This document shows positions 8,816-17,764 of a DNA stretch of 64,000 nucleotides, in pieces. The first letter of the stretch is position 1. The number at the start of each line of letters is the position of its first letter. The DNA comes from Lachnospiraceae bacterium. Its GTDB lineage: Bacteria > Bacillota > Clostridia > Lachnospirales > Lachnospiraceae. A program made the position numbers and the translations under genes. Below the pieces are notes generated by a model that ran no database searches, had not been told where the DNA came from, and saw only the letters and a list, made by a program, of their open reading frames with translations. Where the stretch lies: assembly GCA_902363675.1 (NCBI GenBank), contig CABJAV010000002.1:330709-394708 (forward strand). The letters run 5' to 3'.

Positions 8816-9772
8816 GTGAGTGAAAAATATCAGGTTTCATCTTCACCACATGTACGTGCCAAAGATTCTACAAGCAGAGTGATGCTGTATGTACTTATTG
8901 CATTACTGCCGGCAAGTTTGTTTGGTATATATAACTTTGGATACAAAGCATTGGTATTAATTTTGGTTACCATTGCCAGCTGTATGGCTTCGGAATGGAT
9001 CTTTGACAAGATTGTACACAAGAAAAACAGCCTTACCGATCTGAGTGCGGTCGTTACTGGTTTACTTCTAGCATTGAACTTTCCGGTAAATCTCCCATGG
9101 TGGGAAGCAGTTATCGGAGGTGTTTTCGCAATCGTAATTGTAAAAATGCTGTTTGGCGGTCTGGGACAGAATTTCATGAACCCGGCCCTTGGCGGACGTT
9201 GTTTCCTTTTGATCGCATTTGCTGCAGATATGACAAACTTCAGCTGCAAACAGTATGAAGCATATTCTGGAGCAACTCCACTTGGCATGATAAGAAATGA
9301 GGGACTTTCCTCTGTAAATCTTATGGATATGCTGACTGGAAAGATTCCTGGAACCATCGGAGAGACTTCCGTGATCGCAATCTTAATTGGTGCAATTATT
9401 TTGATCCTTCTTGGCGTGATCAATTTAAGAATACCAGCTTCTTACATCATTACATTTGCAATCTTTATGTTTATCTTTGGCGCACAGAGATTTGATATTA
9501 CATACGTGGTTGCCCAGCTTTGCGGTGGTGGTCTGATGCTTGGTGCATTCTTTATGGCTACAGATTATGTCACCTCGCCAATCACACCAATGGGACAGAT
9601 TGTTTTTGGTATCTGTTGTGGATTATTGACTGGTATTTTCCGTTGCTTTGGAGCCAATGCAGAAGGTGTTTCCTTTGCAATTATCTTGAGCAACCTTCTT
9701 GTACCATTGATTGAGAAAGTAACAATACCAAGAGCATTTGGAGTAGTAAAGGAGGCAAAGAAGAATGAATAA
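8816..9772 (+). CDS. rnfD: Rnf complex subunit D
   Basis: This 318-residue polytopic membrane subunit has about nine hydrophobic segments. It contains YSGATPLGM near residue 155, the known site type where FMN is attached through a phosphodiester to threonine by ApbE. The GTG at 8816 was chosen because AAGAGGTGG lies just upstream and the protein then begins VSEKYQVSSSPH, as in homologues. Upstream in-frame codons overlap rnfC and add a non-conserved basic stretch. It overlaps rnfG by eight bases. Confidence 0.94.
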   Translation: MSEKYQVSSSPHVRAKDSTSRVMLYVLIALLPASLFGIYNFGYKALVLILVTIASCMASEWIFDKIVHKKNSLTDLSAVVTGLLLALNFPVNLPWWEAVIGGVFAIVIVKMLFGGLGQNFMNPALGGRCFLLIAFAADMTNFSCKQYEAYSGATPLGMIRNEGLSSVNLMDMLTGKIPGTIGETSVIAILIGAIILILLGVINLRIPASYIITFAIFMFIFGAQRFDITYVVAQLCGGGLMLGAFFMATDYVTSPITPMGQIVFGICCGLLTGIFRCFGANAEGVSFAIILSNLLVPLIEKVTIPRAFGVVKEAKKNE

Positions 9773-10370
9773 ACAGATTGTACATGACGCTTTGATTTTG
9801 ACCGCCTTTACACTGGTGATTGGTGTGATTTTAGGTGCTGTATACGGCATTACTAAGACACCAATTGATAAGGCAAATGAGCAGACAAAGAAAGAGGCCT
9901 ATCAGGCAGTATTTAAGGATGCAGATGCATTTAATGAAAAAGAGTATGATGCAGATGAGGCTGACAAATTAGTCGCAGATGCAGGTTATGATGATACCAT
10001 TGATGACGTGGAAGAAGCCGTTGACAAAGATGGTAATGCACTCGGATATGTAATCACGGTTACTGCAAAAGACGGAAGCCAGGGAAGCATTACGTTTTCT
10101 GTAGGAATTCAGAATGATGGAACTGTAAATGGCTACTCCATTACTGATATTTCTGAGACACCGGGTCTTGGTATGAAAGCAGAGGAAGAAGATTTCTATA
10201 GTCAGTTCCAGAACAAAAAGGTTGATCAGTTTACAGTTGTAAAACAGAAACCATCATCCGATGATCAGATTGAGGCAATTACTGGTTCTACCATTACATC
10301 CAAGGCAATGGCAAATGGTTGTAACGCTGCAATTTATTACTTCCAGAATGCGTTAGGAGGTGCTCAGTAA
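9765..10370 (+). CDS. rnfG: Rnf complex subunit G (covalent FMN protein)
   Basis: This 201-residue protein has one N-terminal membrane helix (about residues 9-30) and an extracytoplasmic FMN-binding domain. The flavinylation motif is ITGSTITSKAM (about residues 172-182), a variant of the [S/D]GA[T/S]xT consensus; ApbE-type transferases attach FMN to its threonine. SETPGLGMKAEE is also a family signature. The domain is notably acidic. AAGGAGGCAAAGAA precedes the ATG. Stop and next start share base 10370. Confidence 0.94.
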   Translation: MNKQIVHDALILTAFTLVIGVILGAVYGITKTPIDKANEQTKKEAYQAVFKDADAFNEKEYDADEADKLVADAGYDDTIDDVEEAVDKDGNALGYVITVTAKDGSQGSITFSVGIQNDGTVNGYSITDISETPGLGMKAEEEDFYSQFQNKKVDQFTVVKQKPSSDDQIEAITGSTITSKAMANGCNAAIYYFQNALGGAQ

Positions 10371-11086
10371 TGAACAAGTATGTTGAACGTTTATATAATG
10401 GTGTGATCAAAGAAAATCCTACCTTTGTACTGATGCTCGGTATGTGTCCGACACTGGCAGTTACATCATCCGCCGTCAACGGACTGGGTATGGGACTTTC
10501 TACATTGGTTGTACTTGTTTTTTCAAACCTTTTGATTTCACTTTTCCGTAAAGTGATTCCAAATGGTGTACGTATGCCGGCTTACATCGTGATCGTTGCA
10601 TCACTGGTTACCGTTGTACAGTTTCTTATGCAGGCATATCTGCCAAGTCTTTCCAAAGCACTTGGCGTATATATTCCGCTTATTGTAGTTAACTGTATTA
10701 TTCTTGGCCGTGCAGAAAGTTATGCATCAAAGAATGGTCCGGTTGAGTCTATTTTCGATGGAATCGGTATGGGACTTGGATTTACCATGGGACTAACCAT
10801 TATTGGTCTGATTCGTGAAATCCTTGGCGCAGGAACATTTTTCGGACTTCCGTTCCTGTCTGCAATCAAGGGATTTACGCCAATCACCATTTTCATTATG
10901 GCACCTGGTGCATTCCTTGTACTGGCATTCCTTGTAGCCGGAATGAATATCATTCGTAAAAAGATGGAAGCAAAAGGCAAGCCTCTTGCAGAGCCGGCAG
11001 GCTGTCTGTCCGGTGATTGTGCACACTGTGGTCAGTCTGCAATGTGTACCGGTAAGGCTGCAGCTTCTGAAAAAGAACAGGCATAA
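10370..11086 (+). CDS. rnfE: Rnf complex subunit E with cysteine-rich tail
   Basis: This 238-residue membrane subunit has about six transmembrane segments and pairs with RnfA in the inverted NqrD/NqrE-like fold that holds an intramembrane Fe-S centre. Conserved NPTFVLMLGMCPTLAV near the N-terminus carries the cluster cysteine. The last ~30 residues go beyond the usual core and include GCLSGDCAHCGQSAMCTGK, four cysteines in a short hydrophilic stretch. Its function is unknown; it could bind metal. The gene follows rnfG immediately and precedes rnfA by 15 bases. Confidence 0.93.
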   Translation: MNKYVERLYNGVIKENPTFVLMLGMCPTLAVTSSAVNGLGMGLSTLVVLVFSNLLISLFRKVIPNGVRMPAYIVIVASLVTVVQFLMQAYLPSLSKALGVYIPLIVVNCIILGRAESYASKNGPVESIFDGIGMGLGFTMGLTIIGLIREILGAGTFFGLPFLSAIKGFTPITIFIMAPGAFLVLAFLVAGMNIIRKKMEAKGKPLAEPAGCLSGDCAHCGQSAMCTGKAAASEKEQA

Positions 11087-11101
11087 GGGAGGAGAGAGTC
11101 G

Positions 11102-11707
11102 ATGAGTACATTAGCTGAACTGGTTTTGATTGCGGTTGGATCTGCAATTGTAAACAACGTAGTATTAAGTCAGTTCCTCGGCATTTGCCCGTTCCTTGGA
11201 GTTTCCAAGAAGACGGAGACAGCTGCTGGTATGGGTGGAGCGGTAATCTTTGTTATTACGATATCTTCTTTCATTACCGGACTGATCTATAAATTCATTC
11301 TTGCCAATCCGTTCCTTGTTTCAAAGGGAATTGATCTGACATATTTGAAAACAATTGTATTTATTTTAGTTATTGCAGCATTGGTACAGTTCGTTGAGAT
11401 GTTCCTGAAAAAGAAAATGCCGGCACTGTATCAGTCACTTGGTGTGTATCTTCCATTGATCACAACCAACTGTGCCGTACTTGGTGTGGCTTTGAACTGT
11501 GTAACTTATGATTACAATCTGTTAGAGAGTGTAGTATATGGATTTTCTACTGCAGTGGGATTCTTTATCGCAATCGTACTGATGGCAGGAATTCGTGAGA
11601 AAATTGAATATAATGACATCCCTAAGACATTCAGAGGTACTGCAATTGTATTGATTACAGCCTGCCTGATGTCCATCGCATTTATGGGATTCTCAGGAAT
11701 GATTTAG
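11102..11707 (+). CDS. rnfA: Rnf complex subunit A
   Basis: This 201-residue integral membrane protein has six predicted helices and is homologous to RnfE and NqrE. The N-terminal NNVVLSQFLGICPFLGVSK contains the conserved cysteine for the shared intramembrane iron-sulfur centre, and LITTNCAVLGVALN is the second, symmetric half-motif. GGGAGGAGAG precedes the ATG. Length is typical. Confidence 0.95.
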   Translation: MSTLAELVLIAVGSAIVNNVVLSQFLGICPFLGVSKKTETAAGMGGAVIFVITISSFITGLIYKFILANPFLVSKGIDLTYLKTIVFILVIAALVQFVEMFLKKKMPALYQSLGVYLPLITTNCAVLGVALNCVTYDYNLLESVVYGFSTAVGFFIAIVLMAGIREKIEYNDIPKTFRGTAIVLITACLMSIAFMGFSGMI

Positions 11708-11719
11708 GAGGAAAAGAAT

Positions 11720-12508
11720 ATGCTTACTGGAATTATTGTCGCAGCTCTTGTTGTAGGCTGTGTTGGAATTATTCTTGGATTTTTCCTCGGCATTTCCGGA
11801 GAAAAATTCAAAGTTGAGGTAGACCCGAGAGAAGAAGCAATTCTTGAAGTTCTGCCTGGAAATAACTGTGGTGGTTGTGGATACGCCGGATGTTCCGGAC
11901 TTGCAGCTGCGATTGCAAAGGGAGAAGCACCGGTAGGACAGTGTCCGGTAGGTGGCGATCCGGTAGCAGCAAAAGTCGGAGAAATCATGGGAGTTTCTGC
12001 AGGTGCTTCTGTTAAGAAAGTCGCATTTGTAAAATGCGCAGGAACCTGTGAAAAAGCAAAACAGGATTATGATTATACAGGTCTGGAAGATTGTGCAGCA
12101 ATGGCATTTGTTCCAAACGGTGGATCAAAATCATGTAATTATGGCTGTCTTGGATTTGGAAGCTGTGTAAAGGCTTGCCCGTTTGACGCAATCCATATAG
12201 TCGATGGAATTGCAAAAGTAGATGAGAAAGTCTGCAAGGCTTGTGGAAAGTGCGTGTCTGCATGTCCGAAGCACCTGATTGAGCTTGTGCCTTATGAGGC
12301 AATGCATCTTGTGCAGTGCAGTTCCAAGGATAAAGGAAAAGCGGTTATGGATGCCTGCTCTGTAGGATGTATCGGATGTCATCTGTGTGAGAAGAATTGT
12401 CCATCAGATGCCATTCATGTAATTGACAACGTGGCATACATTGATCAGGAGAAATGTACAGGTTGCGGAATCTGTGCAGAGAAATGTCCGAAGAAGATTA
12501 TTTTATAA
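11720..12508 (+). CDS. rnfB: Rnf complex subunit B (polyferredoxin)
   Basis: This 262-residue protein has an N-terminal anchor (about 5-27) followed by cytoplasmic iron-sulfur domains that accept electrons from reduced ferredoxin. NNCGGCGYAGCSGLAAA with a later GQCPVG is the single-cluster domain. Further motifs are CGKCVSACPKH, CIGCHLCEKNCP and CTGCGICAEKCPKK, plus CLGFGSCVKACPF, giving at least five clusters in all. It is the last gene of the operon and is closed by a bidirectional terminator shared with apbE. Confidence 0.95.
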   Translation: MLTGIIVAALVVGCVGIILGFFLGISGEKFKVEVDPREEAILEVLPGNNCGGCGYAGCSGLAAAIAKGEAPVGQCPVGGDPVAAKVGEIMGVSAGASVKKVAFVKCAGTCEKAKQDYDYTGLEDCAAMAFVPNGGSKSCNYGCLGFGSCVKACPFDAIHIVDGIAKVDEKVCKACGKCVSACPKHLIELVPYEAMHLVQCSSKDKGKAVMDACSVGCIGCHLCEKNCPSDAIHVIDNVAYIDQEKCTGCGICAEKCPKKIIL

Positions 12509-12519
12509 GTAATACAAAA

Positions 12520-12555
12520 AATGCAGGAGTGAAATACATCACTCCTGTATTTTTA
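12520..12555 (+). terminator. Bidirectional terminator between rnfB and apbE
   Basis: GCAGGAGTGA and TCACTCCTGT form a perfect 10-bp stem with a six-base loop. A T-rich run follows on the plus strand and an A-run precedes it, so it can end both convergent transcripts. Confidence 0.88.
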
Positions 12556-13602
12556 TTGCTCAAACTGAATGGATTTACCGATGCCGGAACTGTAGTGGAT
12601 TTCGCCATCGTCTGTCACAAAGATGGCTTCCACATTGTCCGTATCCTCGATTAACTGCATTCCGTCTGTAAGACCAAGGGCAAAGCAGGTGGTACTTAAG
12701 GCATCGCCGTCCATGGAACTTTGACTGATAATGGTAACCTGATACAGATTATTTTCAATGGGATAACCGTTTTCAGTGCTTAACAGATGATGGTATATTT
12801 TCCCGTTTACCCGATAGTAGCGCTCATAAATGCCGGAAGATACCACGGATGCATCTGGAACTTTTACAATACCAAGGCTGGCGCCGCTCTCTGCAAAAGG
12901 CTTTTGCACACCGATACTGTAAGTATCCCCATTTTCTTTTTTTCCTAAAGTGAGAACATTTCCTCCGAGATTGATGATACCTTCCGAGATCCCTTCTTTC
13001 TGTAAATAGGCTTTCATCTGATCTGCAATGTAGCCCTTGGCGATACCACCCAAATCGAGTTTGGCCTGTGGGTCCAAAATACGGACATCATTTCCTTTGA
13101 TTTCAATATTCTTGTAGTTGACGTGAGAGAGGGCTTCTGCAATTTCATCTTTGGATGGAAGAACGGATGCATCGACTTCGTTGTCTTCACTTTTGGCATT
13201 TTCTGCAATGAAAGAAATATTCCACAAATCCGATAATCCACCGATTGTAATATCAAATTTCCCGTTGCTGAGGTCTCCGTAAGATATGCCGGCTTTTATC
13301 AGCGTGAGTGTTTCGTCACTGACGGTCACATAAGAACCTTTTGCCGCATTGATTTTGGAAATTTCACTGTCTTCGATGGTGTTTGACAGTAGATGTTCGT
13401 AGCGGTCAGCAAGCGAGAAACACTCATCGATATAGCTTTCGTCCGAAGTCCCATAGAGAGTAACGTTAATGACAGTATCAAAATAGAAACCGGTCTTGGA
13501 GACTTTTTGTTCTTCTGCCTGGCATCCCTGCAAGGATGGTATGAACACTCCACAGAGCAGAAGCAAGGCAAAAAAGCGCAGACATTTCATATGTAGTTTC
13601 AT
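12553..13602 (-). CDS. apbE: FAD:protein FMN transferase (lipoprotein)
   Basis: This 349-residue ApbE-family protein moves FMN from FAD onto threonines of extracytoplasmic flavoproteins. It has a lipoprotein signal peptide ending LQGC (Cys at about residue 27). LGGIAKGYIADQM at about residue 190 and GDALSTTCFALG near the C-terminus are conserved FAD/Mg binding regions. Its convergent position beside rnf, whose D and G subunits carry flavinylation motifs, makes them the likely targets. ATG 13602 is preceded by AAAGGA at eight bases. A dyad at 13625-13648 may control it. Confidence 0.93.
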   Translation of the reverse strand: MKLHMKCLRFFALLLLCGVFIPSLQGCQAEEQKVSKTGFYFDTVINVTLYGTSDESYIDECFSLADRYEHLLSNTIEDSEISKINAAKGSYVTVSDETLTLIKAGISYGDLSNGKFDITIGGLSDLWNISFIAENAKSEDNEVDASVLPSKDEIAEALSHVNYKNIEIKGNDVRILDPQAKLDLGGIAKGYIADQMKAYLQKEGISEGIINLGGNVLTLGKKENGDTYSIGVQKPFAESGASLGIVKVPDASVVSSGIYERYYRVNGKIYHHLLSTENGYPIENNLYQVTIISQSSMDGDALSTTCFALGLTDGMQLIEDTDNVEAIFVTDDGEIHYSSGIGKSIQFEQ

Positions 13603-13624
13603 AATGATTATCCTTTCTGTTTTA

Positions 13625-13648
13625 TAACTATTCCAAACATCATAGTTA
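13625..13648. promoter_or_regulatory. Inverted repeat upstream of apbE, possible operator
   Basis: TAACTAT and ATAGTTA form a perfect 7-bp inverted repeat spaced by 10 bases, about 23 bases from the apbE start. The 201-bp divergent region 13603-13803 holds no gene; it also has a TATAAT at 13741-13746 that may serve the lipid kinase gene. An operator role is inference from symmetry and position only. Confidence 0.35.
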
Positions 13649-13803
13649 GTCTTTCAAAAAACATATCTATGATAGCGCATATTGATAGTGGGAACAAGAT
13701 AAGAAATGAAGAATATCGTGCAAATTGTTACAATTTATATTATAATGGGTTAGGCGTAAATTATAAATAATTATAAAAATAAACAAAGGTATCTGAACAT
13801 AAG

Positions 13804-14757
13804 ATGAGCAAATTATATTTTATTGTAAATACGAATGCAAAAACGGGAAATGCAAATCAGGTATGGAGACAGGTATATGATTTTCTCAGGCAGAAACATA
13901 TCCCATATGAAGCTTATGAAACAAAATATGTGGGACATGCAATGGTTCTTGCAAGAGAATTGTCAAAAAAGCAGGAGAAAGCAGTGTATTTGATTGCTGT
14001 GGGTGGCGATGGCACCGTCAACGAGGTCCTCAATGGAATTACAGACTTTCAAAAAGTCCGGCTTGGTGTGATCGCCAGTGGATCAGGGAATGACTTTGGA
14101 AAAGGTATGGGAATTCCAACAGACCCGATTGTGTGCATGAGACAGATTTTAAAGTGTATTCGACGGGAAAATCATGGAATTCCGATAAAGAAAACCGATC
14201 TTGGACAGGTGACCTGGGAGAATGGAAAGAAGCACCGGATCTTTGGAATCAGTGCAGGCGTAGGCCTCGATGCAATTGTCTGTAAGAAAGCACTGCATTC
14301 AAACTGCAAAAAGTTTTTGAACAGGATTCATCTCGGAAAGCTTACCTACCTCGTATTGACAGTACAGTCGCTTTTTACGATGGATACTGCAGAGGCAGTT
14401 GTAGAATGTGGCGATAACCATAAAATTTACCGATTACATAAAACAATCTTTGCGGTGGCTATGAATCTTCAGGCAGAGGGCGGTGGAATTCCGATGGCAC
14501 CGCATGCTTCCTGTACAGACGGAATGCTTTCGTTAAGCAGTGCACATGGGATTCCAAAAGCGATTACCTTTTTTTGCCTACCGTTTTTAGTAGCTGCAAA
14601 ACATGAAAAAATCAGGGGATTTACTACAATTGAGTCTCCGGTGATTCGCGTGCATACCAGTAAGCCGGTCGTGCTTCATGCGGATGGGGAATACTGTGGA
14701 GATGTTAGAAATGTAGAATTTACCTGCCTTTCCGAAAAATTACAGCTTTTGAAATAA
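13804..14757 (+). CDS. Diacylglycerol kinase-family lipid kinase
   Basis: This 317-residue DAGK_cat/YegS-BmrU-type protein has the nucleotide-binding signature AVGGDGTVNEVLNGI (about residues 63-77) and VIASGSGNDFGKGMGIP just after, both diagnostic. The C-terminal beta-sandwich contains HADGEYC. It likely phosphorylates diacylglycerol or a related lipid at the membrane, recycling DAG made by lipoteichoic-acid synthesis, but specificity cannot be read from sequence. It is transcribed divergently from apbE, probably as a single gene. AAAGG lies about 13 bases upstream of the ATG, a weak site. Confidence 0.85.
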   Translation: MSKLYFIVNTNAKTGNANQVWRQVYDFLRQKHIPYEAYETKYVGHAMVLARELSKKQEKAVYLIAVGGDGTVNEVLNGITDFQKVRLGVIASGSGNDFGKGMGIPTDPIVCMRQILKCIRRENHGIPIKKTDLGQVTWENGKKHRIFGISAGVGLDAIVCKKALHSNCKKFLNRIHLGKLTYLVLTVQSLFTMDTAEAVVECGDNHKIYRLHKTIFAVAMNLQAEGGGIPMAPHASCTDGMLSLSSAHGIPKAITFFCLPFLVAAKHEKIRGFTTIESPVIRVHTSKPVVLHADGEYCGDVRNVEFTCLSEKLQLLK

Positions 14758-14862
14758 ATATAACTGTGCATTTCCTTTTGTATTTTATGCAAAGATATGG
14801 TAGAGTATAACGAGGTTGAATAATGTGAATGAAATGGCTGATGTTCAAGAGAGGATATGAAA

Positions 14863-15702
14863 ATGAGTAATAAATCAAAATATAAGAGAGTTGTGATAAA
14901 AATTGGTTCCTCATCCCTGACACATTCGGAGACGGGGAAGCTGAATTTTGTTAAGATTGAGCATCTGGTTCGGGAACTGAGTGACCTGCATAATCAGGGA
15001 ATTGACGTTTGTCTGGTAAGTTCCGGTGCGATTGCAGTGGGTCGGGCGGCTATGGGAATCAAAGAACGTCCGTCAGATATTTCGACGAAACAGGCATGTG
15101 CTGCGGTTGGTCAGGCGAAGCTGATGATGGTGTATCAGAAGCTTTTTGCAGAATACAATCAGACTGCAGGTCAGATACTTATGACAAAGAATACCATGGT
15201 AAATCCGGTATCCCGGGAAAATGCCAAAAATACTTTTGATGAATTGTTCCATTTGCGTGTGATTCCGGTTGTAAATGAAAATGATACGGTCAGTACATAT
15301 GAAATGCAGTTCGGTGATAATGATACACTGTCTGCACTTGTGGCATCCATTGTTGGGGCGGATCTGCTGATTTTGCTTTCGGATATTGATGGCCTTTACA
15401 CGGATGATCCGCATAACAATCCCGATGCAAAACTTCTCGATGTCGTGGATTCTATCGATGAACAGATTTATGAGATGGCAAAGGATTCTACAGGAAGTAA
15501 TGTGGGAACCGGTGGTATGGCTACGAAACTTGCGGCAGCGAAGATTGCAACGTTCTCTGGTACGGATATGATTATCGCTAATGGAAAAGACGTAAGAATT
15601 TTACAGGATATCTTTCGGGATGATTATGTGGGAACGCTGTTTACCGCAAATGAGAATCCGAATTTTAATGTTGCAACATATGTTATGGAGACAATAGGAT
15701 AA
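14863..15702 (+). CDS. proB: Glutamate 5-kinase (no PUA domain)
   Basis: This 279-residue amino-acid kinase performs the first step of proline synthesis. KRVVIKIGSSSLTH is the N-terminal ATP/substrate loop; SSGAIAVGRAAMG, FGDNDTLSALVA and GTGGMATKLAAAKIA are family signatures. It ends after the kinase domain, lacking the C-terminal PUA domain of E. coli ProB. ATG 14863 is preferred over ATG 14857 because AGAGGA then has eight-base spacing. It is first in a nine-gene operon and separated from proA by two unrelated genes. Confidence 0.93.
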   Translation: MSNKSKYKRVVIKIGSSSLTHSETGKLNFVKIEHLVRELSDLHNQGIDVCLVSSGAIAVGRAAMGIKERPSDISTKQACAAVGQAKLMMVYQKLFAEYNQTAGQILMTKNTMVNPVSRENAKNTFDELFHLRVIPVVNENDTVSTYEMQFGDNDTLSALVASIVGADLLILLSDIDGLYTDDPHNNPDAKLLDVVDSIDEQIYEMAKDSTGSNVGTGGMATKLAAAKIATFSGTDMIIANGKDVRILQDIFRDDYVGTLFTANENPNFNVATYVMETIG

Positions 15703-15926
15703 TGAATCAGGAAAAAATTGAAAGAATTAATGCGTTATATCGCAAATCAAAAGCAGAAGGACTGACAGAAGAGGAAAAGAAAGAGCAGGATCTTTTACGA
15801 AAAGAGTATATTGCTTCTGTAAAAAGTAATCTTCGAAATCAGTTAAATAACATTGATGTGATCAATGAAAAGGGCAAAGTGGAGAATCTTGGAGAAAAAT
15901 ATGGAAACAAAGGCGCAACTTCGTAA
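15702..15926 (+). CDS. DUF896 (YnzC-like) small protein
   Basis: This 74-residue protein has the DUF896 pattern: an N-terminal helical hairpin with IERINALYRKSKAEGLTEEE, then EYIASVKSNLRNQL. YnzC of B. subtilis has a solved helical-hairpin structure but no clear function; in Bacillus its gene sits with yneA and lexA in the SOS region. Here it is inside the proline operon, its start overlapping the proB stop (TAATG) and its end overlapping the next gene by 26 bases. The tail is charged and probably disordered. Confidence 0.85.
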   Translation: MNQEKIERINALYRKSKAEGLTEEEKKEQDLLRKEYIASVKSNLRNQLNNIDVINEKGKVENLGEKYGNKGATS

Positions 15927-16458
15927 ACGAATGAAGGCAATCAGGGATGGAATCTCTCCCATATTGCGTCAAAGAAAAAACGAACAGATCATGAATGCTT
16001 TGCTTAGAGAGGATTGGTATGCGGATGCCAAAATTATATGTGTGTATGCAGCAATCGCAAGCGAAGTGGATCTGTGTAACTTTTGTCAGAGAGCATGGAA
16101 CGATAGCAAAAAGCTATACTTTCCGAAAGTCTTTGGAGAAGAGATGGAGTTCTATGAAGTCGATGATTTTACCTGTTTAAAAGAAGGATGTTTTCATGTC
16201 ATGGAGCCGGATCTGGAAAATTACGATCTGAAAAAGTACGAAGATCAGACAGAACCGGTACATATACTTGTACCGGGAGTTGCTTTTTCAGAAGTCGGTT
16301 GCCGGCTTGGATACGGGAAAGGCTATTATGACAGATATCTGTCAATGCATCCGTCACTCATACCAATCGGAATCTGTTATTCGGAACAAAGAGAGCCGGA
16401 GATTCCAACAGATATTTATGATATGCGGATGACAAAATTAATTACAGATGAGCAGTAA
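15901..16458 (+). CDS. 5-formyltetrahydrofolate cyclo-ligase
   Basis: This 185-residue protein makes 5,10-methenyl-THF from 5-formyl-THF and ATP in the cytosol. The N-terminus TKAQLRKRMKAIRDGIS is typical. LVPGVAFSEVGCRLGYGKGY near residue 125 is the ATP/folate signature and is followed by YYDRYL. ATG 15901 has GGAG six bases upstream; longer in-frame starts would lie deeper in the DUF896 gene. It overlaps that gene by 26 bases, implying coupling. Confidence 0.9.
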   Translation: METKAQLRKRMKAIRDGISPILRQRKNEQIMNALLREDWYADAKIICVYAAIASEVDLCNFCQRAWNDSKKLYFPKVFGEEMEFYEVDDFTCLKEGCFHVMEPDLENYDLKKYEDQTEPVHILVPGVAFSEVGCRLGYGKGYYDRYLSMHPSLIPIGICYSEQREPEIPTDIYDMRMTKLITDEQ

Positions 16459-16485
16459 AGAGGGTTATATAATAGGAGGATTATA

Positions 16486-17742
16486 ATGAATCTGGAAGTA
16501 TTATGTAAGACAGCACATGATGATAGAATTAAAGTGGGTATGCTGGATACCGATGTAAAGAATGAAACACTGCGCAGGGCAGCGGACAAAATTCTTTCCC
16601 ATGAGGAAGAAATTCTCGCAGCGAATGCAGTGGATGTTACGAATGGAAAAGAGCGCAATATGCCGGCAGGTCTTTTGGACCGCCTGACGTTAAATCATGA
16701 CCGATTGGAGGGTATGGCAGATGGACTTCGCCAGATTGCTAAATTAGATGATCCGATCGGAGAAGTTCTTTCCATGAAAAAGCGTCCAAATGGTCTGATC
16801 ATAGGCAAGCGTCGTGTGCCAATCGGTGTTATTGGCATTATTTTTGAGGCACGCCCGAACGTTACATCCGATGCGTTTGGTTTATGCTTTAAGGCTGGAA
16901 ACTGCGCAATTTTAAAAGGCGGCAGTGATGCAATTCATTCCAATATCGCGATTGTTTCTGCAATGCAGGAGGCACTTGATGAAATGAATATTCCAAAAGG
17001 CACATTAAGTTTGATTGAAGCTACCGATCATGAGACCACGAATGAGTTCATGAAAATGAAACAGTATGTGGACCTGTTGATTCCAAGGGGGGGCAGTGGT
17101 CTTATCCAGACCGTCGTAAATAATGCTACGATTCCTGTGATTGAAACAGGAACCGGAAACTGTCATGTGTATGTAGACGAGTATGCCGATCTGGATATGG
17201 CAGTCGATATTATCCGCAATGCAAAGACACAGCGTATCGGTGTGTGCAATGCCTGCGAGTCTATTGTGGTACATCGTGCTGTGGCAAAAGAATTTTTGCC
17301 AAAACTGTATGCGGCATTAAAAGAGTATGATGTGCAGATGCGCGGAGATGATGCTGCTGTAGAATATTTAGGAACAGAGAAACCTCTGGTTACAAAGGCA
17401 ACTGAGGAAGACTGGGGAAAAGAATATCTGGATTATATTTTGTCAGTGAAAATTGTAGACAGTCTTGAAGAAGCAATTGCCCACATTAACAAATACAATA
17501 CTTCCCATTCGGAGGCTATTGTTACCAGAGATTATGATATTGCACAGAAATTCTTAGAGGAAGTGGATTCTGCATGTGTTTATGTTAATGCATCCACACG
17601 ATTTTCTGATGGAAATGAATTTGGATTTGGTGCAGAAATCGGAATCAGTACACAGAAACTTCACGCGAGAGGTCCGATGGGCTTAGAAGCGTTGACCAGC
17701 TATAAATACATTATTTATGGCAATGGCCAGATTCGCCCATAA
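16486..17742 (+). CDS. proA: Gamma-glutamyl phosphate reductase
   Basis: This 418-residue NADPH-dependent aldehyde-dehydrogenase-fold enzyme takes glutamyl phosphate to glutamate semialdehyde in proline synthesis. [34 protein letters not shown] and the catalytic-cysteine region [11 protein letters not shown] are visible; [20 protein letters not shown] lies near the end. AGGAGG precedes the ATG. A run of seven G at about 17087-17093 encodes part of PRGGSG. It is separated from proB by DUF896 and the cyclo-ligase. Confidence 0.95.
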   Translation: MNLEVLCKTAHDDRIKVGMLDTDVKNETLRRAADKILSHEEEILAANAVDVTNGKERNMPAGLLDRLTLNHDRLEGMADGLRQIAKLDDPIGEVLSMKKRPNGLIIGKRRVPIGVIGIIFEARPNVTSDAFGLCFKAGNCAILKGGSDAIHSNIAIVSAMQEALDEMNIPKGTLSLIEATDHETTNEFMKMKQYVDLLIPRGGSGLIQTVVNNATIPVIETGTGNCHVYVDEYADLDMAVDIIRNAKTQRIGVCNACESIVVHRAVAKEFLPKLYAALKEYDVQMRGDDAAVEYLGTEKPLVTKATEEDWGKEYLDYILSVKIVDSLEEAIAHINKYNTSHSEAIVTRDYDIAQKFLEEVDSACVYVNASTRFSDGNEFGFGAEIGISTQKLHARGPMGLEALTSYKYIIYGNGQIRP

Positions 17743-17764
17743 TAAAAAGATAGACGAGGATAAC

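Noticed and set aside
17086..17093. Run of seven G within proA that could allow phase variation
   Set aside because: It encodes the conserved PRGGSG stretch, the frame is intact, and proline genes are not known to phase-vary; a G7 tract alone is not enough.
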